From: Plectrocnemia conspersa
Taxonomy: Eukaryota; Arthropoda; Insecta; Trichoptera; Polycentropodidae
Direction: 5' to 3'
DNA: 64,000 nt
NCBI GenBank assembly: GCA_009617715.1
Contig: VTFK01000228.1
Location: 558,001 to 622,000 of the forward strand
Below, one piece after another: positions 36,485-47,639 of the stretch (its first letter is position 1; every line of letters starts with the position of its first letter). The position numbers were made by a program, and so were the translations under genes. The notes under the pieces are model-generated. The model did not search any database. It had not been told where the DNA came from and saw nothing but the letters and a program-made list of their open reading frames with translations.

Positions 36485-37490
36485 GCTGACTTTATTGCTT
36501 TTTTTTAACTGATAGGCGTTAATATTCTGCACTAAATGTATATGAAACTCAATGTGGCAGTTGCGAAACGTCCATCTGCTGTTCAAACCCAAACCTAACC
36601 TAATGAAAGTTCTAAAACTAATTATTGTTTTATAACTTTTATTAGGTCAAGTCGAAAATACAAACTAAGCCAACTCATCTCACATATTGCTCCATAGTTT
36701 GACTGAATTTCGATATTACACTATGTTTTAAAAATATAATAGCTATCCTTACCGATATTATTATGGACTTTTAATATAAGATGGCTGATAAGATGTATTT
36801 TCAAACTGAATTTTGGTCAATAGGAGAGCGCAAATAACAATTATCCCTTCTCAGAAGTAAAAAATTCACGTCAAAAGCAGTAAAATCGTGTCGGCGTCGT
36901 CGCAGTGGGAACGCTCGGTAACGAGCGTTTCCACTGCGACTTATTGCTTTTGACGTGGATTTTTGACTTCTGAGAAGGGATAATTGTTATTTGAGCTCAC
37001 CTATTGGTCAAAATTTGGTTTATATGTTCCTCATTAAATTTGTAATAGCATTGTAAGAGCCGTAGTATGAACACTAGATTACTAAATGTTCATATTGCAC
37101 CGGCGCCGACACGATTTTATTGCTTTTGACATAAATTTTTTTAGCCTTCTGAGAAGCGATAATTGCTTTTTGCGCTCTCCTATTGAGTAAAATTCGATTT
37201 TAATGTGTTTTATTTGATTATCTAAATTTCTATAAAAGTCTTTTGACTTGGACTGTAAATTCACTATATGGCAACACTGAGCAGCATAGAAAACACATTA
37301 AGTAGATATTTTTAATAATTTTTAATGCCTAATTTAAATATGATTTTATTAAATTTTTATATTTATTTGTAGCATAGAAAGGGTTAACTCGTACCTATTA
37401 TTATATATTTAACATATTATATTACGTTGTTAAAAAATATATAAAATGCCATTTTTATCATGAGGTCCGGAATCATTGTTTTCCTAGAGC
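36485..37490 (-). repeat. palindromic foldback repeat, most complete copy
   Basis: Inverse orientation to the 6.5-kb copy. From left: right tail (36485-36800, with 'CTGTTCAAACCCAAACCTAA'), foldback core (36802-37021), linker with 'AGAGCCGTAGTATGAACAC', one further arm (37085-37202), and left tail (37203-37490, with 'ATGGCAACACTGAGCAGC' and 'ATCATGAGGTCCGGAATC'). It therefore joins the parts found separately at 6.5, 10.3 and 12.9 kb into one element about 1 kb long. No protein coding. No target duplication was established. Confidence 0.7.
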
Positions 37491-37599
37491 CAAGTGGCGA
37501 AAATAAATATAAAAAAGAGATATATTTAATAAATATAGAGGTTATAAATATAAATGCGCGTTTTTTAACGTTTATTTATTTTTTAATTTCAATTTATGG

Positions 37600-37930
37600 T
37601 CACCATGTTAGGAGTGCATGCGGCCCGAGGACAACGCGTTTTATACCCCAAGGGAGTAGGGCCTGCCCCCGGGTGCCGATCATGTAAGATAATAACGAAT
37701 GTCCATTTCTGGCGTTCGGCAGGGGGGTGACATTTGTGCGAAACTGCCCTGGACCATGGCCTTTTTTGCCATTTTTATTATAATGCGGAAACACTAAAAA
37801 AGCAGCTGCCGCCTCTTGGGCCGCGCGGCCGCTAGCACCCCATAGCCGCGGCCGTTATTGCCTTCATCTGCGGCTATTTCGGCTTTCTTTTTTATCCACC
37901 CCCAATGCGGTTCCTTAGACTCTTAGGATT
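37600..37930. promoter_or_regulatory. GC-rich island
   Basis: One of the strongest islands: GCCCCCGGGTGCCG, CTTGGGCCGCGCGGCCGCTAG, CATAGCCGCGGCCGTTATTG. It also holds AT-rich homeodomain-like words (TTTTTATTATAATGCGG). A 64-codon minus-strand frame (37600-37794) lacks any motif. No repeat relatives in the window. A conserved enhancer or promoter-type element is possible. Confidence 0.3.
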
Positions 37931-38339
37931 GTGAAAAATAAGTTTCGTTTTATAATAATCCGCATAGGTGAAAATGTGTGACAAACTTATCTTAAACTAT
38001 AATGTTTTTTTTATGTATCAAAAATCGACTATGTTTCATCTGAAATCTGTTCCAGCTATCAGTATATTATAACAATGAAGCAATAGCAATGATACATTGT
38101 AATATATTGCTTTGTGCTTTGTACACTTCATGATAAAAAACATTTTTACAAAAAAAATTACAGTCCGCTTCTGATTGTCTGAAAATCAGATCAATAAAAG
38201 AGCGTAATAATACTATTTAATATATAGCTTTATTTATTATTAATCAAAAATAAAATAAGCTTTTCCTTTTCATACTGAATTAATATTAAATGATATAACT
38301 AATATGAAATGTATTAAATTTAATACAAATATATCGAAG
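37931..38339. other. AT-rich DNA, no gene seen
   Basis: AT-rich sequence between two islands, no recognisable feature. Confidence 0.5.
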
Positions 38340-39000
38340 CCGAATCTTTCATGTAGCCAACCCCTTTGGTCATCTCGATTTCCCACCCCTTATTAAATTG
38401 ACCAAGAGGGTCGCGTTGACTTTGACGGCGGCTTATGAATAAACATCTGAGAAATATAATTTAGGAAGTCTTCTTCGCAAATGCAAGACACAAATAAGAT
38501 TGATAAGATTTCCGAAGATTCGTGGCAGACGAAGCGGAAGGCCATCGCGACTGAGGGGCCCTTTATGGTATTATCGGGTCGAATTGTGTCGAATGGGTTC
38601 CTTAATCGTCATGTGCCATTATTGTATAAGATATGAATTTAATATCATATAAAATAGTAGCAATTTTATAACTTTAATCATATTTTTCATGCTGGCAATC
38701 GCGTTTAGGGCACACGGGTGCATCAGTTACCTTCTTTTCTATTATACCCCATCTGATCTGCCCCGAACGAAAAAGGTAAAACGGCACGGTTCATCGACGT
38801 CAGATCCTATCATAATGCCATCGGATTGACTCTGCCCTCAATCCCAAGTTTCCATCTTCGCCGGTCTCGGTTCGAATCCGCGGAAGCTCTCCCCGTTCGT
38901 TTGAGGGTACATAGATTTGGCTCTTATGAGATCTCCGAGAGGATTCACCCGGATATGTGCACTCATAATACGACGATATTATTTCGTAGATTCGATTATG
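38340..39000. promoter_or_regulatory. extended GC-richer region
   Basis: Three GC-richer patches (38340-38440, 38500-38610, 38690-39000). The last includes a T-loop-like CGGTTCGAATCCGCGG (38868-38883), but upstream sequence has no A box and no cloverleaf folds. A 60-codon frame (38826-39008) has no motif. Regulatory role unproven. Confidence 0.25.
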
Positions 39001-39499
39001 TGAATTAAGCGATCGTCAAACTTTTGTTTAAAACATATTATGAAATTAATAGTGGTATGTTAAAGGCTGGAAAAGAAAATTACGAAATATTATTTATATA
39101 TTTTTGTAAACAAACTGTTATATGAACCGTTGATTTTGAAAGTGGGGCAAATCCGTATTATATGATTTGCGCTTGAACTGATTTAAAAATATTAATGAGC
39201 AATAGTAGACTTATTTCATATTGCTAATGGGATTTTTTCTCCGTATTCTAATAATAAATATGTTAGATATGCAATTACAATAAAGTAAAATAATACATAA
39301 AATTTCGTTTTCATATATAAAAGCTGATATTATAATTTAATGTATTATTAGTAAACTTAAGGCATTTAAAAATAGCTTGGTGTATTATCAGGGTGTTTTA
39401 TTTATGGGTTGTCGGAATATTTTTTTGTGTTTAATAATAATTATAATACATATATTTACGTAATTCGAAAAATTAATTTTAAAATTTAGTGGTTTTTAT
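39001..39499. other. AT-rich DNA, no gene seen
   Basis: No recognisable feature. Confidence 0.5.
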
Positions 39500-39982
39500 A
39501 GGCACTCGACTAAGCCGCGCCGTCATAGCCGCGCAAAGTCAAAACAAAATTCATTTTATAACATGGTTTTTATTTATTAATAATTATAAATATATATAGG
39601 AAAAGGGAGACGTCTCGCTACCGCTCGCGCTGACTTTCACTGTAGAACCAAACAACCTAACCTTTTTTTAATGATATTGTATTGATTTATTTTGATTTCG
39701 GTATATTTTGTAACTGTCCAGCATCATCCAATCTATGACTAACTGTGCAAAAAGCGAATCACTAACGATATAGCTGTCCACAAAACAAAATAATTAGAAT
39801 TAAAAAAAAAAACATTTTCTTTCATTTTATTCAATTTTATAATTTTGATTTGCGCGGCAATGTTGGCGCGGCTTTATCGTCGCGGCAATGTCCGGGTTGT
39901 ATTGCGCGGGATTGTCTTGCGCGGCTATGTCGGGGCGGCTTAGTCGGCGCGGGATTGTCCGGCGCGGCTTTGTCGGGTCCCC
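39500..39982. mobile_element. DNA element with GC-rich tandem subterminal repeats
   Basis: Flanked by an 8-bp direct repeat GTTTTTAT (39492-39499 and 39983-39990). The left end AGGCACTCGACTAAGCCGCG and the reverse complement of the right end GGGGACCCGACAAAGCCGCG match at 18 of 22 positions over the terminal 22 bp. At the right, about 130 bp (39850-39978) consists of short imperfect tandem units of the type GCGCGGCTTTGTCGG; two more inverted units sit at the left end. The 8-bp duplication fits hAT or P superfamilies. A 64-codon minus frame is repeat sequence. Confidence 0.75.
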
Positions 39983-39990
39983 GTTTTTAT

Positions 39991-41280
39991 TATTTAATAA
40001 AAAAATATATATAATTAGCATTTTCTGTATTTTATAGTAAAGCTAAAATATTGTACATTATAATTAGTGTATGATATTATTAATATATGAAAATATATAT
40101 AGATAATGTAAAATATGCAATTTTAATAAAGCAAAATTTTACATAAAATTTTTGATCCTTGCTTAAAATTGTGCATTTATTTATATATTATTAGCTTTTA
40201 GATTGTGTCGGATCTTTCGTGATTACTTAGTAAAGCATATTTAATTTAAATTTGTAATATAGAAACAATATTTTTTTAGGAAATACTGATTATTTATATA
40301 TAAAAAATGTCGTCAGATAATTTTCCTATTTGTTTTATTAGTAATTATATTAAATACAAATATCGTAATAAATAATACAGCGTATATATATAAACTACTT
40401 GCTAAGCACTATGCTACATTAAAATCAACCTATAATATAATATATAAAAATATAATATTTTTAATATATAAAAAACATAGTTTTTGTATTGCTTCAGTCT
40501 TTTTTTGTCTTAAATACATTTTTAAAGTACTAATAACTAACTTTAATAAAAAAATATGTATTATTTAGAATTAAAACATCTATGTTCTCTTCTCATTTTT
40601 ATGAAATAAATAAAATGTACACTTGTGCATTTTTATTTTATTGTCAAAAATTCAAAAATTTTATAATTAAATGTATTGCTTTAGGTTTATGTCAGATGCT
40701 TCGTGTTAATTTTTAAGTCATTTAAATTATCATATAGTATTATTTAGATACATAAAATCTTATTCATGTTTATTAAAAAATATAATATATTTTAATTAGT
40801 AATAAAAAAAAGCCAAAACACTATATTTTACATAAAAAAAAACACTATTTCGTAAATAATTTATTTTTGAAAACTAAAAAATTGGATCTATTTCAGAACT
40901 CATACGCAACTATTTATCGATGTGTAAAGCTGATATTATTATTATTCTATATTTTATTTTGATTTGACAAAAACAATCGTTAAGTTTGGTTAGCCAGAAA
41001 ATCAAAGAAAATACACATAAAAAATCAATCTATATAAAAGGTTTTAAATGCAGTAATGTGTCGTTATTTATGACCCACAAAAGTGTTTTTAAACGTATAT
41101 TTTTATTTTAATGATTTAAATTATAATTTACATATAAAAATATAGCTTTTTCACACCTATCGCAGAATTTTTAAATTTAATTAACAAAATGTTGGTGGCT
41201 TCGATATAAAATAGTCTGATATTTTTTGTGTCTGCAAAATGCTGCATTGATCAAAATTTATGGCAATCAAAAGGAGCATG
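39991..41280. other. AT-rich DNA, no gene seen
   Basis: Very AT-rich. No coding sequence, RNA gene or element end recognised. Confidence 0.55.
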
Positions 41281-41288
41281 GTTTAGAG

Positions 41289-41584
41289 CAGGGTTTCCCA
41301 AACTTTTTCAGCTACGGAACACTTGGCAAATCCAAAAATTTTGGCGGAACACTTAGCTTATTTTGCTGTACCCAACTTCTAGGTACTAAAAACTTCGCCT
41401 TCTCTTGACGTCATAAATATCAATTAAGTTTAACCGTCCCTCGCCTTCCATTATGAAGTAGAATATGCTAAATTTTTTTAATTTACTATAATTTTTTGTG
41501 AAATATCTATTTAGGCTCCGCGGAACACCAATTTTGGATCCGCGGAACACCAGTGTTCCGCGGAACATAGTTTGGGAAACCATG
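41289..41584. mobile_element. hAT-type MITE inserted in LINE target duplication
   Basis: Terminal inverted repeats CAGGGTTTCCCAAACT (left) and CATGGTTTCCCAAACT (right, reverse-complemented), 15 of 16 identical. Flanked by an exact 8-bp duplication GTTTAGAG (41281-41288, 41585-41592), diagnostic for hAT. Subterminal 'GCGGAACAC' words recur on both sides. 296 bp, no transposase. Confidence 0.9.
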
Positions 41585-41594
41585 GTTTAGAGAA

Positions 41595-42720
41595 TTTGGC
41601 AAAGCAGATAACATACCAATTAACTACCGCCCGATAAGTTTACTTCCCTCATTTAGCAAATTATTTGAAAAAATTATATTATCTCGATTAAAGGAATCTC
41701 TTAATAGCAAACTCATTAATGAGCAATTTGGTTTCCGCGAAAATCACTCGACTACGCATCAACTTAATAGATTAACAGAGCACATATCTGCCGATTTTAA
41801 TATGAAAAAAAGTTCTGGTCTTTTATTATTAGATATGGAAAAGGCTTTTGATACAGTATGGCATGATGGATTAATGTATAAACTTTTAAAATATGAAACT
41901 CCCTATTACATTATTCACATGTTACGGTCTTACCTGAAGAATCGAAGCTATGTTGTTTCGCTAAATAATACATTTTCGACACCGCGTAAAATACCAGCTG
42001 GTGTTCCTCAAGGAAGTATACTTGGCCCGTTTCTCTTCATTCTATATACTAATGATATTCCAATGTTAAAAAATACTAAACTCTCAATGTACGCTGACGA
42101 CACTGTAATCCTTACTAGTTCTTATGGTCTTAAACCTATTGCAGTTAAACTTCAAAAATCCCTTGAAAACTTAAAAAAATATTTTATGAAATGGAGAATT
42201 AAAATTAATCAAGACAAAACAGAAGCAATAATATTCACTAAACGTAGACAACCCTTGCCTGCACCCATTAAAAGTGAACAAGGGCATAACATTGAATGGA
42301 GAGCGAGCGTTAAATATCTGGGTATACACCTGGACTCCAGACTAAAATTCAATAAACATATAACTGAACTCCGGTCGAAAGGGCTCGGCGCCATTGCGGC
42401 TCTAAAATCAATATTTAATAGAAAAAGTGCGCTTACAATAAAAAATAAAATTCTAGTCTATAGACAATTAATCAGACCTGTTTTAACTTACGCTTGTTCA
42501 GTGTGGAGTAACGCGAGTAATAGTAATTTTAATAAACTTCAAGTAATTCAAAATAAAGCCATAAAAAAATAATTTATAATACACCGTTTTATACTAACCT
42601 AAAAAAAACTCCACACCAAACATTTAATTCCTACCATTAAAGAATACTGTTATTATCAAACCGAAAAAATACTATAAAAAAAATCTCGTGAGACCACGCA
42701 AACCCACTAATTTCAAGAAT
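41595..42720 (+). pseudogene. Jockey-type LINE reverse transcriptase fragment
   Basis: An open frame from about 41595 to 42572 (around 325 codons) encodes most of a non-LTR reverse transcriptase, which would copy the element's RNA at a nicked target site. Visible blocks: INYRPISLLPSFSKLFEKII, INEQFGFRENHSTTHQL, LLLLDMEKAFDTVWHDGL (first catalytic Asp), PAGVPQGSILGPFLFILYTN, MYADDTVILTSS (catalytic YADD at 42090-42101), INQDKTEAIIF and KYLGIHLDSRLKF. The D-x-E-K-A-F-D-x-V-W-H-D-G-L wording is typical of the Jockey clade. The frame breaks in an A-run near 42565; a shifted frame continues with IYNTPFYTN to about 42720. The endonuclease and ORF1 are lost by 5' truncation. Confidence 0.9.
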
Positions 42721-42922
42721 CGGTGATTACGACAAAGCAAAACTTAAATTTAAATACAAACATAAAATGCCTAAGCACATATTGCTTTGATGCAGTTAAG
42801 CTCATCACAGTGTCATCAGTTTCAGGTCTACAGGGCTAGGTTTATTTACCTTTGTATGTGTTTTATTTTGTATATTATGTATTTTGTATAATTTGTTTTT
42901 CTCATCTGCTTCATTCTTTTCC

Positions 42923-42926
<4 letters not shown>

Positions 42927-42961
<35 letters not shown>
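42927..42961 (+). repeat. poly(T) tract, 35 nt
   Basis: Uninterrupted run of 35 T within the 3' region of the LINE. Its position upstream of the element's 3' end means it is not the poly(A) tail of this insertion; it may be an expanded homopolymer or an assembly-sensitive tract. Confidence 0.9.
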
Positions 42962-42967
<6 letters not shown>

Positions 42968-43168
42968 GTAAAAGGTTTTATGTATTTTTCCTTTAATTTA
43001 GTATATTCTCGTATAATTTATTATTCTTTTTATGTTATTGTATAACTTAACAATTTGTAAACAATGTAAATGGTTATGAACCAGTATTGGGCATTTAATA
43101 TATCTGTATGCTATTTTACCTATGTCTATTTAAGAAATAAACTTTTATAATAATAATGGTTTAGAGAA

Positions 43169-43343
43169 TAAGGTGTATGAGGTTAAGCCTCCAGTCAAGT
43201 TCATTGACCAATGCATAACATTGTCGTATTATAGAACTATTCAACTTCTGTTAACAAGTGTAGGGCTATTTGTTTTTACTTATATTTTTTTTAGTGTTGG
43301 AACATGTATTCCAGATATTACAAAATACGTAATTAAGATATCA
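43169..43343. other. unassigned DNA between insertions
   Basis: Host-like sequence after the LINE target duplication; the 60-codon frame here has no motif. Confidence 0.4.
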
Positions 43344-43347
43344 TTAA

Positions 43348-43577
43348 CCCTTTGACCGCAGATGACACGTAGAGAAATCATTAAGAAAATCCCTGCTATG
43401 CATTGGGCACCTAAAAGCGTCATGAAACTTTGAGATTTGTAACATTTATTTTTTTTGTATAATTTAATTTTGAAAAACACTTTAATTTATTAAAATAATA
43501 TTTAAATAACTTATGGTATAAATAGGTGCTCTCCCACATATGAGCATATTTCAAAAATATTAGCCGCGGTGAAAGGG
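43348..43577. mobile_element. piggyBac-type MITE, 'CCCTTTgACCGC' family
   Basis: Flanked by TTAA (43344-43347, 43578-43581). Ends CCCTTTGACCGCAG and, from the right, CCCTTTCACCGCGGC. 230 bp, colinear with 31781-32005. The left end matches the internal 'GATGACAC..AGAAATCATTAAG' of the other copy. Confidence 0.85.
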
Positions 43578-43717
43578 TTAAAAATGACAAATCTCGATTT
43601 CACACTTTAATTTATTGAAATAATATTTGAATAACTTATGGCATAAATAGGTGCTCCCCCACATATTAGCAAATTTCGAATGGCGCACCAAAAAATTAGC
43701 CACGGTGAAAGGGTTAA
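43578..43717. mobile_element. partial second piggyBac MITE unit in tandem
   Basis: After the linker AAAAATGACAAATCTCGATT comes a second, left-truncated copy of the same MITE ('CACTTTAATTTATTGAAAT', 'GGTGCTCCCCCACATATTAG') ending in CACGGTGAAAGGG and TTAA (43714-43717). The linker also follows the copy at 31781-32005, so the tandem arrangement is probably older than either locus. Confidence 0.75.
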
Positions 43718-43799
43718 GAATAAATTGTAAATTATAAGCTAGTCTTGAAATTATTCATAGATTTTTTGGTCCATCTTGTATATCATTTTTCTTTCTCTT

Positions 43800-44000
43800 T
43801 CGTATGAGATCTTCAATTAATTTTGCCCTTGCGGCCCGCGGATGTTATCGCAGCGTGTTAGGGCCAAATTTAGAAACGGGGGATGAGAGGCAAGAAAAAG
43901 GCTGGCTATATTTATTGGTTGGACATCGGCTATAAAATATGTACCGACCGGAAAAGCTGCGGGCATTGAACAGGGTCGCATTTAGAAAACGTTTATAAAA
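43800..44000. promoter_or_regulatory. GC-richer island
   Basis: Contains GCCCTTGCGGCCCGCGGATG and GACCGGAAAAGCTGCGGGC. The 72-codon minus-strand frame is unremarkable. Candidate regulatory element by composition only. Confidence 0.25.
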
Positions 44001-44139
44001 ATATATCTTTATAGTTAATACATTCTTAATATTATATACATATAAATGTATATAAAAACACATACGTACATTTTTAATAAATCGCTATTAAAATATACAA
44101 TATTAATATTATAATATTATCTAAATTTTGCCAATCACA

Positions 44140-44420
44140 AACACAATGCGCTTCTGCACGATGCATCGCGGTGTTCAAAGTCGTAAAAAAGCCCGCACAC
44201 AATACGACTTATATGTACGTACCTAAACGGGATATGGAATTACATACATAAATATATGTAAGACGCGAGGTATAAGAAACCATTACTGAGATAGAAATGG
44301 AGGGTCACCAATGACCCATGCGGAATGCCCGATTAATTAACTGATATTGGACAATAGGATACCGAGTTATGCCCCATAACCTGGAGTTCAGCTCCAGATA
44401 CTTTTGACATATCGTATAGG
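44140..44420. promoter_or_regulatory. GC-richer island with homeodomain-like words
   Basis: Includes CGATTAATTAACTGATATTGG and a perfect short hairpin CTGGAGTTCAGCTCCAG (44381-44397). CCCATGCGGAATGCCCG lies between. No ORF. The ATTAATTA core is a common homeodomain site; occupancy is unknown. Confidence 0.25.
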
Positions 44421-46789
44421 TTTTATGACTTTGCTGTCAAAATCGGCCAATTTGTGATTTTTTTACACTAGCGCGTTTTTAACATAGGTGTATTTTCTTT
44501 GAAGCCACCTGAAAGTGTCGAGTTACGGATACTAGAGAATTGTATTTCTAAGTTCTATTCATATTTTTCCGCTCGTGGAATACAGTCGATTCATTATTAT
44601 ATTTTGATGAGAAAATGTATCAATGAATTGCGGTGTTATTAAAGTTATTTTTATATATATATAATAGTAGATCTAATTACGAATGACAGCATTAATGATG
44701 AATAAATTTTAATTTGTAGGTCCAAAATATCATAATACGTTTAATTATATATTCAAGCAAAATGAAAGAAAAATTGAATAATCATTTTTGTAGGATGTTA
44801 TCTATGTTATAAAATAAATACTTTTATTTTTCTAAAACTTCTCTAATACAAAATAATAGAAACGATAAACAACTCTGAATATTATTATTATGTATTTAAT
44901 TACTAGATAATCAGTTTGAAACAGTAGCATTATCTTATTAAATCACATAGGGCAATACGTTTCATAAAAGCTGTGTAACGCAATAGCAAAATGAAAATAC
45001 ATTTTTTTGTGTCTGGTTAAAAACATTGATCAATTAAATATTATGTCAAATTTCTATTTGTATTCGAACTATTCAGGAGGCTTTTACTATCAATCAAAAA
45101 CCTATGCAAATATTAAATGTACTGATCTTTACAAAGCAGTTCAAAATAGTAACAAACTATGGAATATTCAATAAATGTTTTTCATTTCTTGATGATTACT
45201 ATTTTTTAAGAAATGAAAAATTTGGATTGATATTAAATATGTACATATTTTAATTATAACATTAATAATTTATTTCAATATGAAATATTATACAAATTCT
45301 TACAATAATATTTAATGAATACTTTCAAAGACATAATATTTTCCTTCATATTTTGCAAAAAATAAAACATCTTATCGTCGGATTTTTATTGAATTTACTC
45401 GAAACAATTGACTCTTGTTTCACATAGTTCACAGATTGATTATAAGATAAATTACATTGGCAAAGTTCCAATAATAGAATCATTATGAATTCATTGATAC
45501 TTACATTCCTATTTTTTTGACACAAAAAATCCTAGAATTCCGAATGAAATGTTTACTAATCGTGATTCCTAGAGTCGGTCATAAAACTTAAATTTTCAGA
45601 CAGTTGTTATCGGAAATCCTTGTCTCTTTTCTTACTACTTACTATGAATGCAGCTGTGAACTTAGTGAATTTAAAGCAAGTAATTGTTTTAAATCCAGTT
45701 TTTTAATTTCTATTTTACATTTACATGTTAAAATATTATTTAACAAAACATATTTTATGAGAATTCTCGAGAAGTGAGAAATCGTCATTTTGCATTTTTA
45801 TTTTTATTTACATTATATTTATACCTAAAATAATAAAAATGACAGTATTTATTGGATAATTTAGGTCAATAGTTCAACAAAAAAAAAATATTATTTAATT
45901 TTAGTTACAACACTTAATATTTTTGCTGTATAAATCTGTGCAATAAATGATTATTTAGATATAGGTTTTTGGTTGCCTTTAAGTTTAAATTAACTGCTGG
46001 AGTGGACTAAATCTTATATTTGAAGTGAAAAGGCTACTTTATATGACGTTTATTTAACACGAACTTTACTAGTGGATAAGTTTGGACTGAAGTGTAGTTT
46101 CAATTCGGAAGTAAATGTAATTAAAAAACGATAAGTGACAGTAACACATTGTTATTTTCATATATTATTGTGTACTGAATCATGTACTATTCAATTCAAA
46201 TTGTGTCTGAGAGATCGAAATCAATAACTATTTTCAAATTATTAATATCGTTCGATCATCGCAGATTAAGTTTTCCTAGATTTTCCTAATCCTAAGCTCG
46301 AATGTAAGTAGGAGAATTCTCATTTTCACTTTTCGATTTTTTCGTTAATTTTTGAGAAATATTGATAAATAAAAAATATATGTAATATAATTGAATATAA
46401 TAATTCAATATATTATTGACGATTTATTTTATATGCATATATGTAAAATACATTCACTGATTTTATTTATGAAACAATTTTAATTGCTACTATTTAAGCA
46501 TATAAATCAAATTATTTATTGTAATCAAAATATAAAAAATTGAAATATAATAAAAATATCATTTAAACATGTTAATAGGTACAGTATCACCCATTATTAT
46601 TAAAATAGCTTCTTAAAAAGCACATAATATATAAAAAAATATATGTGAAAAGCCCCCAAACATTTTTGAAATCTGCCGTTTCTAGCGCAAAGCGGTTTTT
46701 TCTAATCTGAATTCAGTTCTTAAGCAAATATAAGGTTTATTAGATTTTTGAGAATATAGTTTTTTTGCTATTCAATTACATCTGATTAA
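44421..46789. other. AT-rich DNA, no gene seen
   Basis: AT-rich. A SINE-like body word ('TTTTCCTAGATTTTCCTAAT', about 46271-46293) is the only recognised repeat trace. Confidence 0.5.
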
Positions 46790-46980
46790 AAAAGATCATG
46801 AACAAGTGCATATTTTTAAACATCTGGCGCAGACCTATCTTTTTTTAGGTAGCGGTATTACCAAAAATCTGTTATTTGTATAAATTTAAGTTTTAACAAA
46901 AATTTTCGAGAAATCAGCAAATTTACCGAAAATAATAATTCATGATTTGGCATTTTTTTGAGAAGAAACACTAATTGTAA
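46790..46980. repeat. dispersed repeat, inverse of 18720-18905
   Basis: Carries 'AAACATCTGGCGCAGACCTA', 'TTTTTGAGAAGAAACAC' and 'CAAGTGCATATTTTTAAAC', matching the 18.7-kb copy in inverse orientation. Unclassified, non-coding. Confidence 0.4.
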
Positions 46981-47049
46981 GCTTTAGTTATATATTTTAT
47001 AGTTAATTTATTTCGTTGCTTTACAAACTTTGAGTTCAAACTGGTGTAT

Positions 47050-47135
47050 CACCATTTGCTTTGGTGTTGATAGTGTTTATCCCGTTGTAACGCATTAGGC
47101 TAACGACTGTCACGTTGCAGCGAATGATTTACAAT
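47050..47135 (+). repeat. SINE-like 3' tail fragment with hairpin
   Basis: 'GGTGTTGATAGTGTTTATCC', then CGTTGTAACGCATTAGGCTA and ACGACTGTCACGTTGCAGCG. The stem (CGTTGTAACG against CGTTGCAGCG) is partly eroded; the loop core is conserved. Confidence 0.55.
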
Positions 47136-47639
47136 AAATAAATAAACGAATTACTGCGCGAAATTGCATTATGATAAATTTATTTTGCTATTAGGCAGAG
47201 AAAAACATTCTTTTTGCACTTGCTTTGGGTATCCATTGTGGGCATAAAAAATGAATATGCAGATTTTTTGTTGATGTAAAAATGTCTGCTGTTCTAAAAG
47301 GGCGCATTTAATTGATATTTTGCATTTAAACACGTGTTTTGATAACGTTTTATAAATGTCAATTGCGCCAGCAATGAAATTTTAGCGTCATATCGTTTTT
47401 TTACGATAAATTTAATAGAAGAGTACTTTAGTGAAGCAAGAGCAGCTATTTTAGTTTTACTATGCAAACAAAAAAAAATATTAAAATAATTGAATTTATT
47501 GTTGATATATGCCTATCCTAAAAAAAAATCAGGAATGGTGATAGGAAAATAATAGAAAATCATGCTCTAGTACGTGCACTAATACTTCCACTCCCACTTA
47601 AAATTCTATAAAAAAAGTTTGCATACCACTGACTGTCCG

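Larger units (their letters stand above)
41593..43155 (+). mobile_element. 5'-truncated Jockey-type LINE insertion
   Basis: The element starts inside the reverse transcriptase coding region (about 41595) and ends in a 3' region with a poly(T) tract and a terminal TAATAATA run. The word ATGGTTTAGAGAA follows the 3' end (43156-43168) and the sequence ATGGTTTAGAG precedes the 5' end (41278-41288, interrupted by the hAT MITE and completed at 41585-41594). This defines a 13-bp target-site duplication and shows a younger hAT insertion into its left copy. Confidence 0.85.

Noticed and set aside
38868..38883. CGGTTCGAATCCGCGG, looks like a tRNA T-arm
   Set aside because: No A box or anticodon arm upstream and no acceptor pairing, so not a tRNA gene.
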